A DNA stretch of 64,000 nt. Source: Paludibacteraceae bacterium (lineage in GTDB: Bacteria; Bacteroidota; Bacteroidia; Bacteroidales; Paludibacteraceae). Positions within the stretch are counted from its first letter, which is position 1; the number at the start of each line of letters is the position of its first letter. The notes beneath the pieces are model-generated. The model was not told the DNA's origin, did not search any database, and saw only the letters and a program-made list of their open reading frames with translations. A program made the position numbers and the translations under genes. This document shows, in pieces, positions 43,633-52,437 of the stretch. The DNA is taken from the NCBI GenBank assembly GCA_016937795.1, contig JAFGVV010000004.1:1-64000 (forward strand), written 5' to 3'.

Positions 43633-44799
43633 ATGAACAACTTTAATTTTTACAGTCCAACATATTTTGTATTCGGAAAAGAACGTGAAAACGAAACGGG
43701 CAAATATGTAAGTCGTTTTGGAGGAAAAAAAGTACTGATACATTACGGAAGTGGCTCTGTGGTTCGCAGTGGACTACTCGACCGTGTAAAAAAGTCGCTT
43801 CAGGAAGCGTCCATTGAGTTTTGCGAACTCGGTGGTGTGGTTCCAAATCCACGCAGCGGACTTGTGTATAAAGGCGTGGAAATTTGCAAATGCGAAAAAG
43901 TTGATTTTATACTTGCAGTGGGCGGTGGCAGCGTGATCGACTCGGCAAAAGCCATTGCACTTGGCGCTGTGTACGATGGCGACTTTTGGGATTTCTACAA
44001 TGGGAAACGCGTGGAAAAAGCCCTTCCGGTAGCAACTATACTCACACTTACTGCAGCGGGCAGCGAAGGCTCAACCGGCTCGGTTATCACGCACGAAAAC
44101 GGCATGCTCAAACGTGCAGCCAACAGCGATCTGCTACGTCCTGTCTTCTCCATTCTTAATCCTGAACTCACATGCTCGCTTCCGGCATACCAAACAGCCT
44201 GTGGCGCCACCGACATGATGGCTCACGTGATGGAGCGTTATTTTACTAACACCAAAAATGTGGAAATTACCGACCGTTTGTGCGAGGGAATTTTGCTTAC
44301 CGTGATAAACGAAACCCCAAAAGTATTGGCCGATCCGAACAACTACGATGCACGTGCAAACCTTATGTGGGCCGGCATGGTGGCACATAATGACATTTGC
44401 GGTGTAGGTCGCGAACAGGACTGGTCGAGTCATAACCTGGAACACGAACTTTCGGGACTTTACGATGTGGCACATGGTGCAGGTCTGGCTGTTATGTTTC
44501 CTGCATGGATGAAATATGTAATGAACAACGATGTAAACCGCTTTGCACAGTTTGCAGTGCGCGTTTGGGGTTGCGAAATGGACTTTCAGAATCCTGAAAA
44601 TACCGCACGTAAAGGCATAGAGAAATATGAGCAATTTATGACTTCTATTGGAATGCCGATACGTTTTTCACAACTTGGCGCCAAAGCTGAAGACATTCCT
44701 GCACTAATAAAAACACTGGCATTGGGCAGCAACACAATGGGAAGTTTCGTAAAACTGACCGAAGACGATTGCCGGAAAATATACGAGCTGGCAGTGTAA
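43633..44799 (+). CDS. iron-containing alcohol dehydrogenase (BdhA/YqhD type)
   Basis: A 388-residue group III dehydrogenase. It has the nucleotide-binding AVGGGSVIDSAKAIALG loop, the TAAGSEGS motif, and metal ligands in CGATDMMAHVMERYF and in the SHNLEHELSG and DVAHGAGLAV segments. The N-terminus (NNFNFYSPTYFVFGK) fits the butanol dehydrogenase/YqhD branch, which reduces aldehydes with NADPH. It could detoxify aldehydes or regenerate NADP+. It is third in the hflX operon. Confidence 0.93.
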   Translation: MNNFNFYSPTYFVFGKERENETGKYVSRFGGKKVLIHYGSGSVVRSGLLDRVKKSLQEASIEFCELGGVVPNPRSGLVYKGVEICKCEKVDFILAVGGGSVIDSAKAIALGAVYDGDFWDFYNGKRVEKALPVATILTLTAAGSEGSTGSVITHENGMLKRAANSDLLRPVFSILNPELTCSLPAYQTACGATDMMAHVMERYFTNTKNVEITDRLCEGILLTVINETPKVLADPNNYDARANLMWAGMVAHNDICGVGREQDWSSHNLEHELSGLYDVAHGAGLAVMFPAWMKYVMNNDVNRFAQFAVRVWGCEMDFQNPENTARKGIEKYEQFMTSIGMPIRFSQLGAKAEDIPALIKTLALGSNTMGSFVKLTEDDCRKIYELAV

Positions 44800-44843
44800 T
44801 CTGTCAACTACATTTATCAATCCATATATAAAAAAAATTCTCA

Positions 44844-46058
44844 ATGACTTCCGGTATTTTACATATTCAACAACCAAAGATTCAATTAGAAATCAATCTG
44901 CCCGCGTCGAAAAGCATCAGCAATCGCGCACTTATTCTCAATGCGATGTCGTACAGTCCCTACGAGATTGAAAATCTGGCCGACTGCGACGATACCAACG
45001 TACTTCTGAAAGCGCTCGACTCGAACAACAGCACTTTCGACATTGGTGCTGCCGGAACTTCGATGCGATTCCTGACGGCCTTTTTGGCCAAAACTGCGGG
45101 TGAGTGGATCATTACCGGAAGTGAGCGAATGAAAAACCGACCTATCAAAATTCTGGTCGACGCACTTAATTCCTTAGGTGCCCGCATTGAATATGTTGAA
45201 AAAGAAGGTTTTCCACCATTGAAAATTCTCGGCTGTGCGCTTATGGGTGGCGACATATCGCTGAATGGCGGTGTGAGCAGTCAGTACATCTCGGCTTTAA
45301 TGATGATAGCGCCCTACATGATCAACGGACTGACAATCAAACTCGAAGGCAATGTAATTTCGGTGCCTTATATTCGTATGACCATGCAAATGATGGCTGA
45401 ATACGGAGTAGAAGTTACTTTTGAAAACAACACTATTGATATTCGTCCGCAAACTTATAAACCTGTAAAATATAAAGTAGAATCGGATTGGTCGGGTGCA
45501 TCGTATTGGTACGAAGCACTTTCGATGGCAGGTGAAGGTGAAATTTTCCTGAAAGGATTGAAAGCCAACAGCACGCAGGGCGACAGCAAAGTGGCAGATC
45601 TTTTTCAGCAACTGGGCGTAAACACAAGCTACCAGGCCGAAGGCGTACAACTTAGTAGCTCCGGACAATACTGCGCAAAATTTGAATATGATTTCGTAAA
45701 CGAGCCTGATTTGGCTCAGACATTTGCTGTGACTTGTTGCATGCTACACATTCCGTTTCATTTTAAGGGCGTACAAAGCCTTAAAATAAAGGAAACCGAC
45801 CGTGTGGCTGCGCTTATCACTGAACTTAAAAAACTGGGATTTGTACTATTCGAACCTGCCGAAAGCGAAATGGCCTGGGCCGGCGAAAAGTGTGACCCGG
45901 GAACTCAAATCAGCATTGCTACATACGAAGATCATCGTATGGCCATGGCATTTGCTCCCGCTGCACTGAAAACAGCACTCAGCATCGAACATCCCGAAGT
46001 GGTTAGCAAGTCGTATCCTACTTTTTGGGACGATTTTGCTAAACTAACAGAAACTTAG
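44844..46058 (+). CDS. aroA: 3-phosphoshikimate 1-carboxyvinyltransferase (EPSP synthase)
   Basis: A 404-residue enzyme of the shikimate pathway that joins phosphoenolpyruvate to shikimate-3-phosphate. LPASKSISNRALIL, AGTSMRFLTAFLA, KIKETDRVAALITEL and YEDHRMAMAFAP are the family active-site motifs. It is a little shorter than the Escherichia enzyme, as usual in Bacteroidota. It ends the rightward hflX operon and converges on rlmN. Confidence 0.96.
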   Translation: MTSGILHIQQPKIQLEINLPASKSISNRALILNAMSYSPYEIENLADCDDTNVLLKALDSNNSTFDIGAAGTSMRFLTAFLAKTAGEWIITGSERMKNRPIKILVDALNSLGARIEYVEKEGFPPLKILGCALMGGDISLNGGVSSQYISALMMIAPYMINGLTIKLEGNVISVPYIRMTMQMMAEYGVEVTFENNTIDIRPQTYKPVKYKVESDWSGASYWYEALSMAGEGEIFLKGLKANSTQGDSKVADLFQQLGVNTSYQAEGVQLSSSGQYCAKFEYDFVNEPDLAQTFAVTCCMLHIPFHFKGVQSLKIKETDRVAALITELKKLGFVLFEPAESEMAWAGEKCDPGTQISIATYEDHRMAMAFAPAALKTALSIEHPEVVSKSYPTFWDDFAKLTET

Positions 46059-46085
46059 CTCGTTATACACCGCAATTATGTAGAT

Positions 46086-46118
46086 AGTCGGGGCGCGACT
46101 TCAAGTCGCACTCCGACT
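46086..46118. terminator. hairpin between aroA and rlmN
   Basis: AGTCGG and CCGACT arms with inner GCGACTT and AAGTCGC form a long imperfect stem between convergent genes. It lacks a clear T run, and the GCGACTTCAAGTCGC core resembles a dispersed intergenic repeat. Confidence 0.6.
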
Positions 46119-46169
46119 GCTCGTACATTCAGCCTTTAGCTGCGAAATGATAAGCCATTGAATGGAATA

Positions 46170-47207
46170 TTACTCCGCAGTTTTTTCTTTCTGCTTCTCC
46201 ATTGTGGAAAGCATACCGCAAGCAGCAAAAATATCCTCGCCACGCGATTTACGGATAGTAGTCACAATGCCATTGCTGGTCAGATAATCGCGGAAGAAAA
46301 CCATTTTATCTTCGTTCGAAGTTTTCAGATCGATACCCGGAATGGCATGAAAACGAATCAGATTCACACGACAATCCAGATCTTTCAACAATTTTACCAT
46401 TTCCACCGCATGACGCATGGTGTCGTTCAGTCCGTCGAACATAATGTATTCGAACGACACGCGACGCTGATGACTAAAGTCATGTTTTTTAAGCTCTTTC
46501 AGCACTTCGTAAATAGGATATGGCTTCTCCACAGGCATTAATTTCAAACGCTCCTCGGGAAAAGGAGAGTGCATGCTCAGCGCCAAATGGCAATTTGAGT
46601 GCTCGAGGAAGATTTTCATCTTGGGAATTACTCCAATAGTAGAAACAGTAATACGTTTCGGACTCCAGCCATAACCATAATCGGCAGTCAGAATATCGAG
46701 AGCGCGCAATAGATGGGGCAGATTGTCCATCGGCTCGCCCATGCCCATAAACACCAGATTTGTGAGTTTATCAGCCTCGGCTACCGACATAATCTGATTC
46801 AGAATTTCGGTAGCTGTAAGATTGGCTGTAAAGCCCTGTTTACCCGTCATACAAAACAAACAATTCATTTTACATCCCACCTGCGAAGACACACAAAGCG
46901 TATGACGGTCGTCCTCGGGAATATATACCGTTTCGATAAAATTATTGCTATCGGTTCGGAAAAGATACTTTTTGGTACCATCTACCGATTCGGTCACTGT
47001 AGAGGGCAACTCGCGCCCCACACAATAATGCTCATGAAGCAACTGACGGTTCTTTACCGAGATGTTTGTCATTTCGTCGATACTAAAAGCACGCTTTTTG
47101 TAAAGCCAGTCGGCTATTTGTTTGGCTGTAAACGCAGGCATTCCCAGTTCTGCTACTATGTCGCGCAGTTCGTCGGTAGTTTTTCCTGTAAGAGCTGTTT
47201 TAATCAT
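46170..47207 (-). CDS. rlmN: dual-specificity RNA methyltransferase RlmN
   Basis: A 345-residue radical-SAM enzyme methylating C2 of A2503 in 23S rRNA and A37 in some tRNAs. The cluster-binding Cys112, Cys116 and Cys119 lie in GCKMNCLFCMTGKQGF, followed by NLVFMGMGEPMDN; the C-terminal catalytic Cys is in FAACGMLST. Full length, alone on the minus strand between a convergent aroA and a terminator upstream. Confidence 0.96.
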   Translation of the reverse strand: MIKTALTGKTTDELRDIVAELGMPAFTAKQIADWLYKKRAFSIDEMTNISVKNRQLLHEHYCVGRELPSTVTESVDGTKKYLFRTDSNNFIETVYIPEDDRHTLCVSSQVGCKMNCLFCMTGKQGFTANLTATEILNQIMSVAEADKLTNLVFMGMGEPMDNLPHLLRALDILTADYGYGWSPKRITVSTIGVIPKMKIFLEHSNCHLALSMHSPFPEERLKLMPVEKPYPIYEVLKELKKHDFSHQRRVSFEYIMFDGLNDTMRHAVEMVKLLKDLDCRVNLIRFHAIPGIDLKTSNEDKMVFFRDYLTSNGIVTTIRKSRGEDIFAACGMLSTMEKQKEKTAE

Positions 47208-47302
47208 TTTAGAATATGAGTGATGTAAGCACAGACATCTGGCTGCATCAGAGCCGGCATTCTGTTTTTGTTGAAATACAAAAGTAATGAAACTATCGCA
47301 TA

Positions 47303-47342
47303 AAAAAACGAAACGGAATGAAATTGGTTCATCCCGTTTCGA
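47303..47342 (-). terminator. terminator after the PpiD-like gene
   Basis: On the minus strand CGAAACGGGATGAA pairs with TTCATTCCGTTTCG and is followed by a run of seven T, 25 bases after the stop codon. Confidence 0.9.
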
Positions 47343-47366
47343 TAATTTACTATAAAATGTGTTTTA

Positions 47367-49481
47367 TCAGAAGAAACGTAGGCGATTATCTGTGATATCA
47401 GCATTTTCGCGTATGTCCTGAAGAATCATATAAGGCAACGAATAAGCATAATTCATATTCAGCTGTGAAACCTGCGACCTGGCATCGAAAGCCGTCTGAT
47501 TTTGCTGAGGATTTACAGGCTGAAGCACATACACTCCGGCACTACCTTTAACAGGCACCGACACTTTGTTTGCTTCAAGCGCAGACACTTTACCAATCAG
47601 TGCAGGTTCGAAACCAGCCACACCAAACTGATTATTCATAAAGTTCACTCCATTAGCCACTTTCACATCGGTTGACAGTGTTTGAGCCAGGGCTTCGAGC
47701 GATGGAGTTTTCTTCAGTTGCTCAGTCAGATTTTTGATCATAAGTTCAGCCTTTTTTTCACGAATAAGTTCAGCCTTCAGCTGTTCGGTCACTTTATCGA
47801 GCGAGCGGTAACCTTTTTCGTTTACTTCTACATTGGTAGCAACCACAAACTGAGTGCTGCAATCGAACACATCCGACACATCGGCTTTATCGCTTTCGAA
47901 TGCCCAACGAATCACCTGACGCGACTGAGGTATATCGGCAATACGATCGGTAGTTTCGAAAAGATCGGAAGCTGTGCGCACCGGCAGACCCAGCTCCTGA
48001 GCTTTTGAAGCAAATTCTGAACTTTTCAGTTCGGCAGCAAATTGTTTTGCTTCGTTGTAGATACGACCATACGAACGACTCGAAGGGACTACTTTACGTT
48101 CGAGAATAGCTAATTTCACTTTGGCACGGGCAGGTGTTTTTTCCATCACCTGTACTATTTGTGTTCCCTGAGTATTTTTTACTGTAAATACCTGATTCGG
48201 GGCTGAAGCAAATGCTTTATCGGACAATTCCTTATCGATACCCTGAATGCCTTCTACTATCCAGCCAATTTCGCCGCCATTGGCTGCTGTTTGCTGTACA
48301 GCTGAATACTTAAGAGCAAGTTCGGCAAATGAAGCACCTGCTTGAATAGCATTTATAATGCTATCTGTTTTGGCTTCGTCGGCAGTAACCAAATAGATAT
48401 GTCGAAGTTTTACAGAGTCGGATTGCATAATTCCCGATTCCATGATACGAGCCATTGTATGCGTATTGTTTTCGAAAACAGGACCAAACATATCGCCCTC
48501 TTTACCTGCAAAAGCAAAATCCCTTAAAGTCACAGGTAAACTATTATACGAATAATTCTGTCCGTTGTACATTACGTCGGAGTTTGAGTTGACTAACCCA
48601 ACCACATCGTCAGTGGTTTTAAACTCCTCGCTGATTTTGTCCATCCATTCCTGAGCTTCAACCGAATCTTCCTTGAGCGGGCGAATATTGAAAGCCACAT
48701 AATTCAAAGTACGGTTGGCTTCCTGCTTGAATAATTCTTTGTTTTTATTGTAACGATCCTTAATTTCGCTTTTCGATACGCTGACTGCCGAATCAGGCAT
48801 CGTAAAATAAGGTTGCACCACATAGTTTACATCATAAGTGGTTTTAGCAGCTTCGAAACTTGTTTTGGCTTCGAGCGTGTTTGCTGTCACTGCTTTTCCA
48901 AGCAGAGCATTGTATTTATCCTGAAGTACAGCCATTTTCACATTACGTTCCCAAAACAACCAATAACTCTTGGCCTGAGCAATCTGCTGACGCATTTGTT
49001 CGTTTTCAGGCACTATCTCGAGACTATTGAGAAATTGCACAAGCAAAGGACGACTAAACTGTCCGTTTTCGCCGGCAAAAGTACGACGCTGCATGATGAG
49101 TGGATGTGTTTTGTTACCAATTACATATTCTGACAATTCTTCTTTGCTTACTGCAAGTCCTAATTTTTCAGCTTCGGTAAAAAGCAATTTTTCACTCAAT
49201 AGGTTTTCCCACACCGAATTGCGGAGCTGAGCCATTGTCTCTTCGTTCAGGTCGGTTTGTCCCGTCTCAATTTTGTAAACCTCTACCATCTGTTCGATAG
49301 CCGCCTGATAATCGACGATATTAATTTCGTCGCCGGTAATTTCAGCCACAACTTCGCGCGATTTATTAAAATAGGTTGAGCCCTGAGTTAAGAAGTCGCC
49401 AATTATAAAGGCGAATAATGCAAATCCCACCACCACTAAGAGCAGGACACCTTTGCTTCTGATTTTTCCTAAAATTGCCAT
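47367..49481 (-). CDS. PpiD-like periplasmic peptidyl-prolyl isomerase/chaperone
   Basis: A 704-residue membrane-anchored periplasmic protein. One N-terminal transmembrane helix (VLLLVVVGFALFAFIIGDFL) is followed by a SurA_N-type chaperone region (about 35-250), a parvulin rotamase domain (about 345-450, LRHIYLVTADEAKTDSIIN to GGEIGWIVEGIQG) and a C-terminal helical region. PpiD/SurA proteins help outer-membrane proteins fold. It has an upstream gap of 232 bases from recJ with no gene. Confidence 0.93.
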   Translation of the reverse strand: MAILGKIRSKGVLLLVVVGFALFAFIIGDFLTQGSTYFNKSREVVAEITGDEINIVDYQAAIEQMVEVYKIETGQTDLNEETMAQLRNSVWENLLSEKLLFTEAEKLGLAVSKEELSEYVIGNKTHPLIMQRRTFAGENGQFSRPLLVQFLNSLEIVPENEQMRQQIAQAKSYWLFWERNVKMAVLQDKYNALLGKAVTANTLEAKTSFEAAKTTYDVNYVVQPYFTMPDSAVSVSKSEIKDRYNKNKELFKQEANRTLNYVAFNIRPLKEDSVEAQEWMDKISEEFKTTDDVVGLVNSNSDVMYNGQNYSYNSLPVTLRDFAFAGKEGDMFGPVFENNTHTMARIMESGIMQSDSVKLRHIYLVTADEAKTDSIINAIQAGASFAELALKYSAVQQTAANGGEIGWIVEGIQGIDKELSDKAFASAPNQVFTVKNTQGTQIVQVMEKTPARAKVKLAILERKVVPSSRSYGRIYNEAKQFAAELKSSEFASKAQELGLPVRTASDLFETTDRIADIPQSRQVIRWAFESDKADVSDVFDCSTQFVVATNVEVNEKGYRSLDKVTEQLKAELIREKKAELMIKNLTEQLKKTPSLEALAQTLSTDVKVANGVNFMNNQFGVAGFEPALIGKVSALEANKVSVPVKGSAGVYVLQPVNPQQNQTAFDARSQVSQLNMNYAYSLPYMILQDIRENADITDNRLRFF

Positions 49482-49689
49482 TTTTTTTAAATGAAAGTTT
49501 TATTTTTTAGATTATATTTTCTGTTTTGTTTTGAGGGCACGAATATACAAAAAAATACGCACATGGAGGCAGCATTTCCCGTTTTTATTAAACAGACCGC
49601 AAAACCACTCTGATTATCGGACACTTAACAGCCAGCAAAGCACCTACAAATGGCAGATTTGAAGCCTGAAATCATTATAAAAACGCGTC

Positions 49690-49725
49690 AAAAACAATGA
49701 AAAAACCTTCTTTTCATTGTTTTTT
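49690..49725 (-). terminator. terminator overlapping the recJ stop
   Basis: AACAATGAAAA pairs with TTTTCATTGTT around an eight-base loop, followed by T on the minus strand. The recJ stop codon lies inside the first arm. Confidence 0.75.
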
Positions 49726-51447
49726 TTCAGCCTCAATCTTAATATCCCTGATCATCAGCTGAATACTCACATTACCGTTGAAGTAATTTTCTTCAATGGT
49801 ATAGCAAATATCAAGCGGATTTAAAGCTTTGAGATGGTCGTTATATTCGTACATTCGGAATGCTATTCCATTCATTACATTTTCGCAGCTCGAGTCGATA
49901 AGTTCGAGCTTCAAATGCTCCTGTTCTTTCCCAACCAAACGGCTTGTTCCATAATCGAATACTTTTTTCGAGGCAAACATTGGTTTCATATTTCCGGGTC
50001 CGAAAGGGCCGAACTGTTTAAGTACACGGAAAAACTTGGGCGTAATGTCCTTAAACTGCAACACCGCATCGATATCAATTTGAGGATAGGTTTGTTCCTC
50101 CAGAATATTTTCGGACACAAATTTCTCGAAACGCTCAGTAAACAGAGAGACATTCTCTTCCTTCATCGACAAACCGGCTGCATACATATGCCCCCCGAAG
50201 TTCTCGAGCAAATCGCGACATGAGTCGATGGCTTTATAAATATCGAATCCTGGCACCGAACGGGCCGAACCCGAAGCCAGCCCATTCGAGTTAGTCAATA
50301 CAATCGATGGTTTATAATACTCTTCGGATAGCCGCGAAGCCACAATTCCGATCACACCTTTGTGCCAATCGGGCTTATGCACCACTATAGAACGGCGCAA
50401 AGCATATCGTTGGTCCGAAGCAATGAGCGCAATAGCCTCGTCGGTAATATTTTTATCCAAATCCTTGCGGTCGTTGTTATACTCGTTGATAGTGCCACTT
50501 TTCTGCTTTGCAAAAGCTGCATTGCTCGACACGAGGAGTTCCACAGCTTCCGAAGCAAGTTTCATACGGCCGGATGCGTTGATGCGTGGTCCTATTTTAA
50601 ACACAATATCGCTAATGCTAATTTCCTTGTCGCCAAGTCCGCAAATATCAAGAATGCTTTTCAGCCCTACACTGGGATGACTATTGATTTGTTTTAGTCC
50701 ATAAAAAGCTAAAATGCGGTTTTCGCCGGTGATAGGCACAATATCGGAGGCAATACTCAATGCCACCAAATCGAGCAATGGCGTAAGCTGCTGAAAGTCA
50801 ATATTGTTTATTTGTGAGAAAGCCTGCATAAGTTTAAAACCCACACCACAACCAGACAAATGTTTGTAAGGATAGTTACAATCGATACGCTTAGGATCGA
50901 GCACTGCCACAGCCGGCGGAAGCTCATCGTCGGGCGTATGATGATCGCAAATTACGAAATCGAGCCCGAGCGTTGTAGCATATTTCACCTTATCAATGGC
51001 TTTTATTCCGCAATCGAGGGCAACTATGAGCTTGAAGTCGTTAGCCGCTGCATAATCGATACCCTGTATCGAAATGCCATAACCTTCGTTGTAACGATCG
51101 GGAATGTAAAATCCCACATTGCTGTAAAATTGTTTGAGAAACTTATACACAAGCGACACAGAAGTAGTTCCATCCACATCGTAATCGCCATAAACCAGTA
51201 TTTTTTCGTTGCGACGCATAGCAGCCGACAGTCGTTCTACTGCTTTGTCCATATCTGCCATCAGAAAAGGGTCGTGCAAATCGGCCAGATCGGGACGAAA
51301 GAATTTTCGCGCATCCTCGTAAGTGAAAATATCGCGCTGTATCAGCAATTGTGCGAGCACAGAACTGATACTTAATTCGTCGGCTAATTTGTTTTGTATT
51401 TCAATCTCATTTTCTGAAAGTTGTCGGTAAACCCATCTATTTATCAT
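49714..51447 (-). CDS. recJ: single-stranded-DNA-specific exonuclease RecJ
   Basis: A 577-residue DHH-family exonuclease of 5'-3' polarity acting in recombination and mismatch repair. Metal-binding motifs are VYGDYDVDGTTS, VALDCGIKA and ICDHHTPDDELP; the later GGHMYAAGLSM DHHA1 motif and the C-terminal OB-like domain complete the protein. ATG at 51447 is chosen because MINRWVYRQL is the normal N-terminus; the frame extends ten codons. It is preceded by 470 bases without another gene. Confidence 0.96.
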   Translation of the reverse strand: MINRWVYRQLSENEIEIQNKLADELSISSVLAQLLIQRDIFTYEDARKFFRPDLADLHDPFLMADMDKAVERLSAAMRRNEKILVYGDYDVDGTTSVSLVYKFLKQFYSNVGFYIPDRYNEGYGISIQGIDYAAANDFKLIVALDCGIKAIDKVKYATTLGLDFVICDHHTPDDELPPAVAVLDPKRIDCNYPYKHLSGCGVGFKLMQAFSQINNIDFQQLTPLLDLVALSIASDIVPITGENRILAFYGLKQINSHPSVGLKSILDICGLGDKEISISDIVFKIGPRINASGRMKLASEAVELLVSSNAAFAKQKSGTINEYNNDRKDLDKNITDEAIALIASDQRYALRRSIVVHKPDWHKGVIGIVASRLSEEYYKPSIVLTNSNGLASGSARSVPGFDIYKAIDSCRDLLENFGGHMYAAGLSMKEENVSLFTERFEKFVSENILEEQTYPQIDIDAVLQFKDITPKFFRVLKQFGPFGPGNMKPMFASKKVFDYGTSRLVGKEQEHLKLELIDSSCENVMNGIAFRMYEYNDHLKALNPLDICYTIEENYFNGNVSIQLMIRDIKIEAEKKQ

Positions 51448-51798
51448 TTTGTATTCCTTTTTTTCAAGCCTTGCCATCCGAAGTCATGTAACCATCTGAT
51501 CATTCAACTGTCATTCATACATTTGCTCCGGACAAATACATTCAAAAAAAAACGTCTCTCACATCCATCTCAAAAACTCAACGCTACCTTACAAACACTG
51601 CTTCGCTCTTTAGCAACAACAAAAACTATCTTCATTTTTTTCGAACACGTAAAAGTAAAAAAACTTTTCAAACCAAACAAATCCGAACATACGAATACTT
51701 ATTTCCGAACAACAACTTGATTGTTCATATATTTGCTTATAAAGCTGTTTCGAATGATTATCGTTGAGAAAATATTTTTAAAGTTGGTTTTGAAAAAC
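51448..51798. other. non-coding gap between divergent recJ and Sua5-like gene
   Basis: About 350 AT-rich bases without a gene. A short AAAAGT/ACTTTT hairpin near 51650-51670 is the only structure noticed. Confidence 0.5.
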
Positions 51799-51806
51799 TA
51801 TCTTTG
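51799..51806 (+). promoter_or_regulatory. -7 box of the Sua5-like gene
   Basis: TATCTTTG matches the Bacteroidota -7 consensus. It overlaps the first codons of the longest possible reading frame, which argues for the start codon at 51921 and a leader of about 108 bases. Confidence 0.5.
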
Positions 51807-51920
51807 TGCCGAATTATAAAAAAACATCCACATTTCAGGAAAAGTTTTGGTTCCTGTTACAAAATAAAACACCTGCAATCACGTTATAAAAAAGTGATTG
51901 TGTATCCGGTCAGTATAATA

Positions 51921-52433
51921 ATGAAACAAGAGGAACAACTTTATCGGAAAGAGGACATGGTCGAAGCCATTGCTCAGCTTATCAAAGGAAAACTAATTAG
52001 TTTCACCGACGATGCGGGAAAATGGATTGCCTGTGATGCCTGCCTGGAGGATGCTGTAAACCTGCTACCGAACAACCCGAAAGCGCATATCCTCGTCGAG
52101 CATCCTGCTAAAACGGGCACTTACGTAAACGAACTTCCAGAAGCAGCATGGGACTTGATGGAGCTTAGTGAAAAACCATTGATAGTATATCTGACCGGCA
52201 TCCGAAACTTAGCCAAATCGCTCAACGGTCCGAAAGCCATTATAGGATTTCGTACATCAACCGACAAGTTTGCCTCCGATCTTTGCAAACGTTTTCGCAA
52301 ACCTTTGTTTTTGTACCCGTACCTCGACACGCTAAAGACAGATTACGATGTACAATATCGGTGCAGGACCAAAGCAAACATTGCGGCCATAAGCATCGAC
52401 CCGCACAATCGCTTCAGCATTATTGAGCAATAA
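51921..52433 (+). CDS. degenerate Sua5/YrdC (threonylcarbamoyl-AMP synthase) paralogue
   Basis: A 170-residue protein that aligns by eye with Bacteroidales Sua5/TsaC proteins through the middle (ELPEAAWDLMELSEKPLIVY, then GPKAIIGFRTS and LCKRFRKPL). The substrate-binding features are gone: the YPTDTVWGIGCD loop is FTDDAGKWIACD, the KRR segment is missing, and the STSAN motif is replaced by FLYPYL. So threonylcarbamoyl-AMP synthesis is unlikely. The frame is intact, with no internal stops, and the stop is four bases before the next start, so it seems to be maintained and co-transcribed with a polysaccharide gene. It may be a regulatory or binding protein. The homology call is moderately certain. 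Confidence 0.65.
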   Translation: MKQEEQLYRKEDMVEAIAQLIKGKLISFTDDAGKWIACDACLEDAVNLLPNNPKAHILVEHPAKTGTYVNELPEAAWDLMELSEKPLIVYLTGIRNLAKSLNGPKAIIGFRTSTDKFASDLCKRFRKPLFLYPYLDTLKTDYDVQYRCRTKANIAAISIDPHNRFSIIEQ

Positions 52434-52437
52434 GGAC

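Noticed and set aside
51804..51920. Upstream start for the Sua5-like gene
   Set aside because: The frame before 51921 overlaps a -7 promoter box and has no similarity to the family.
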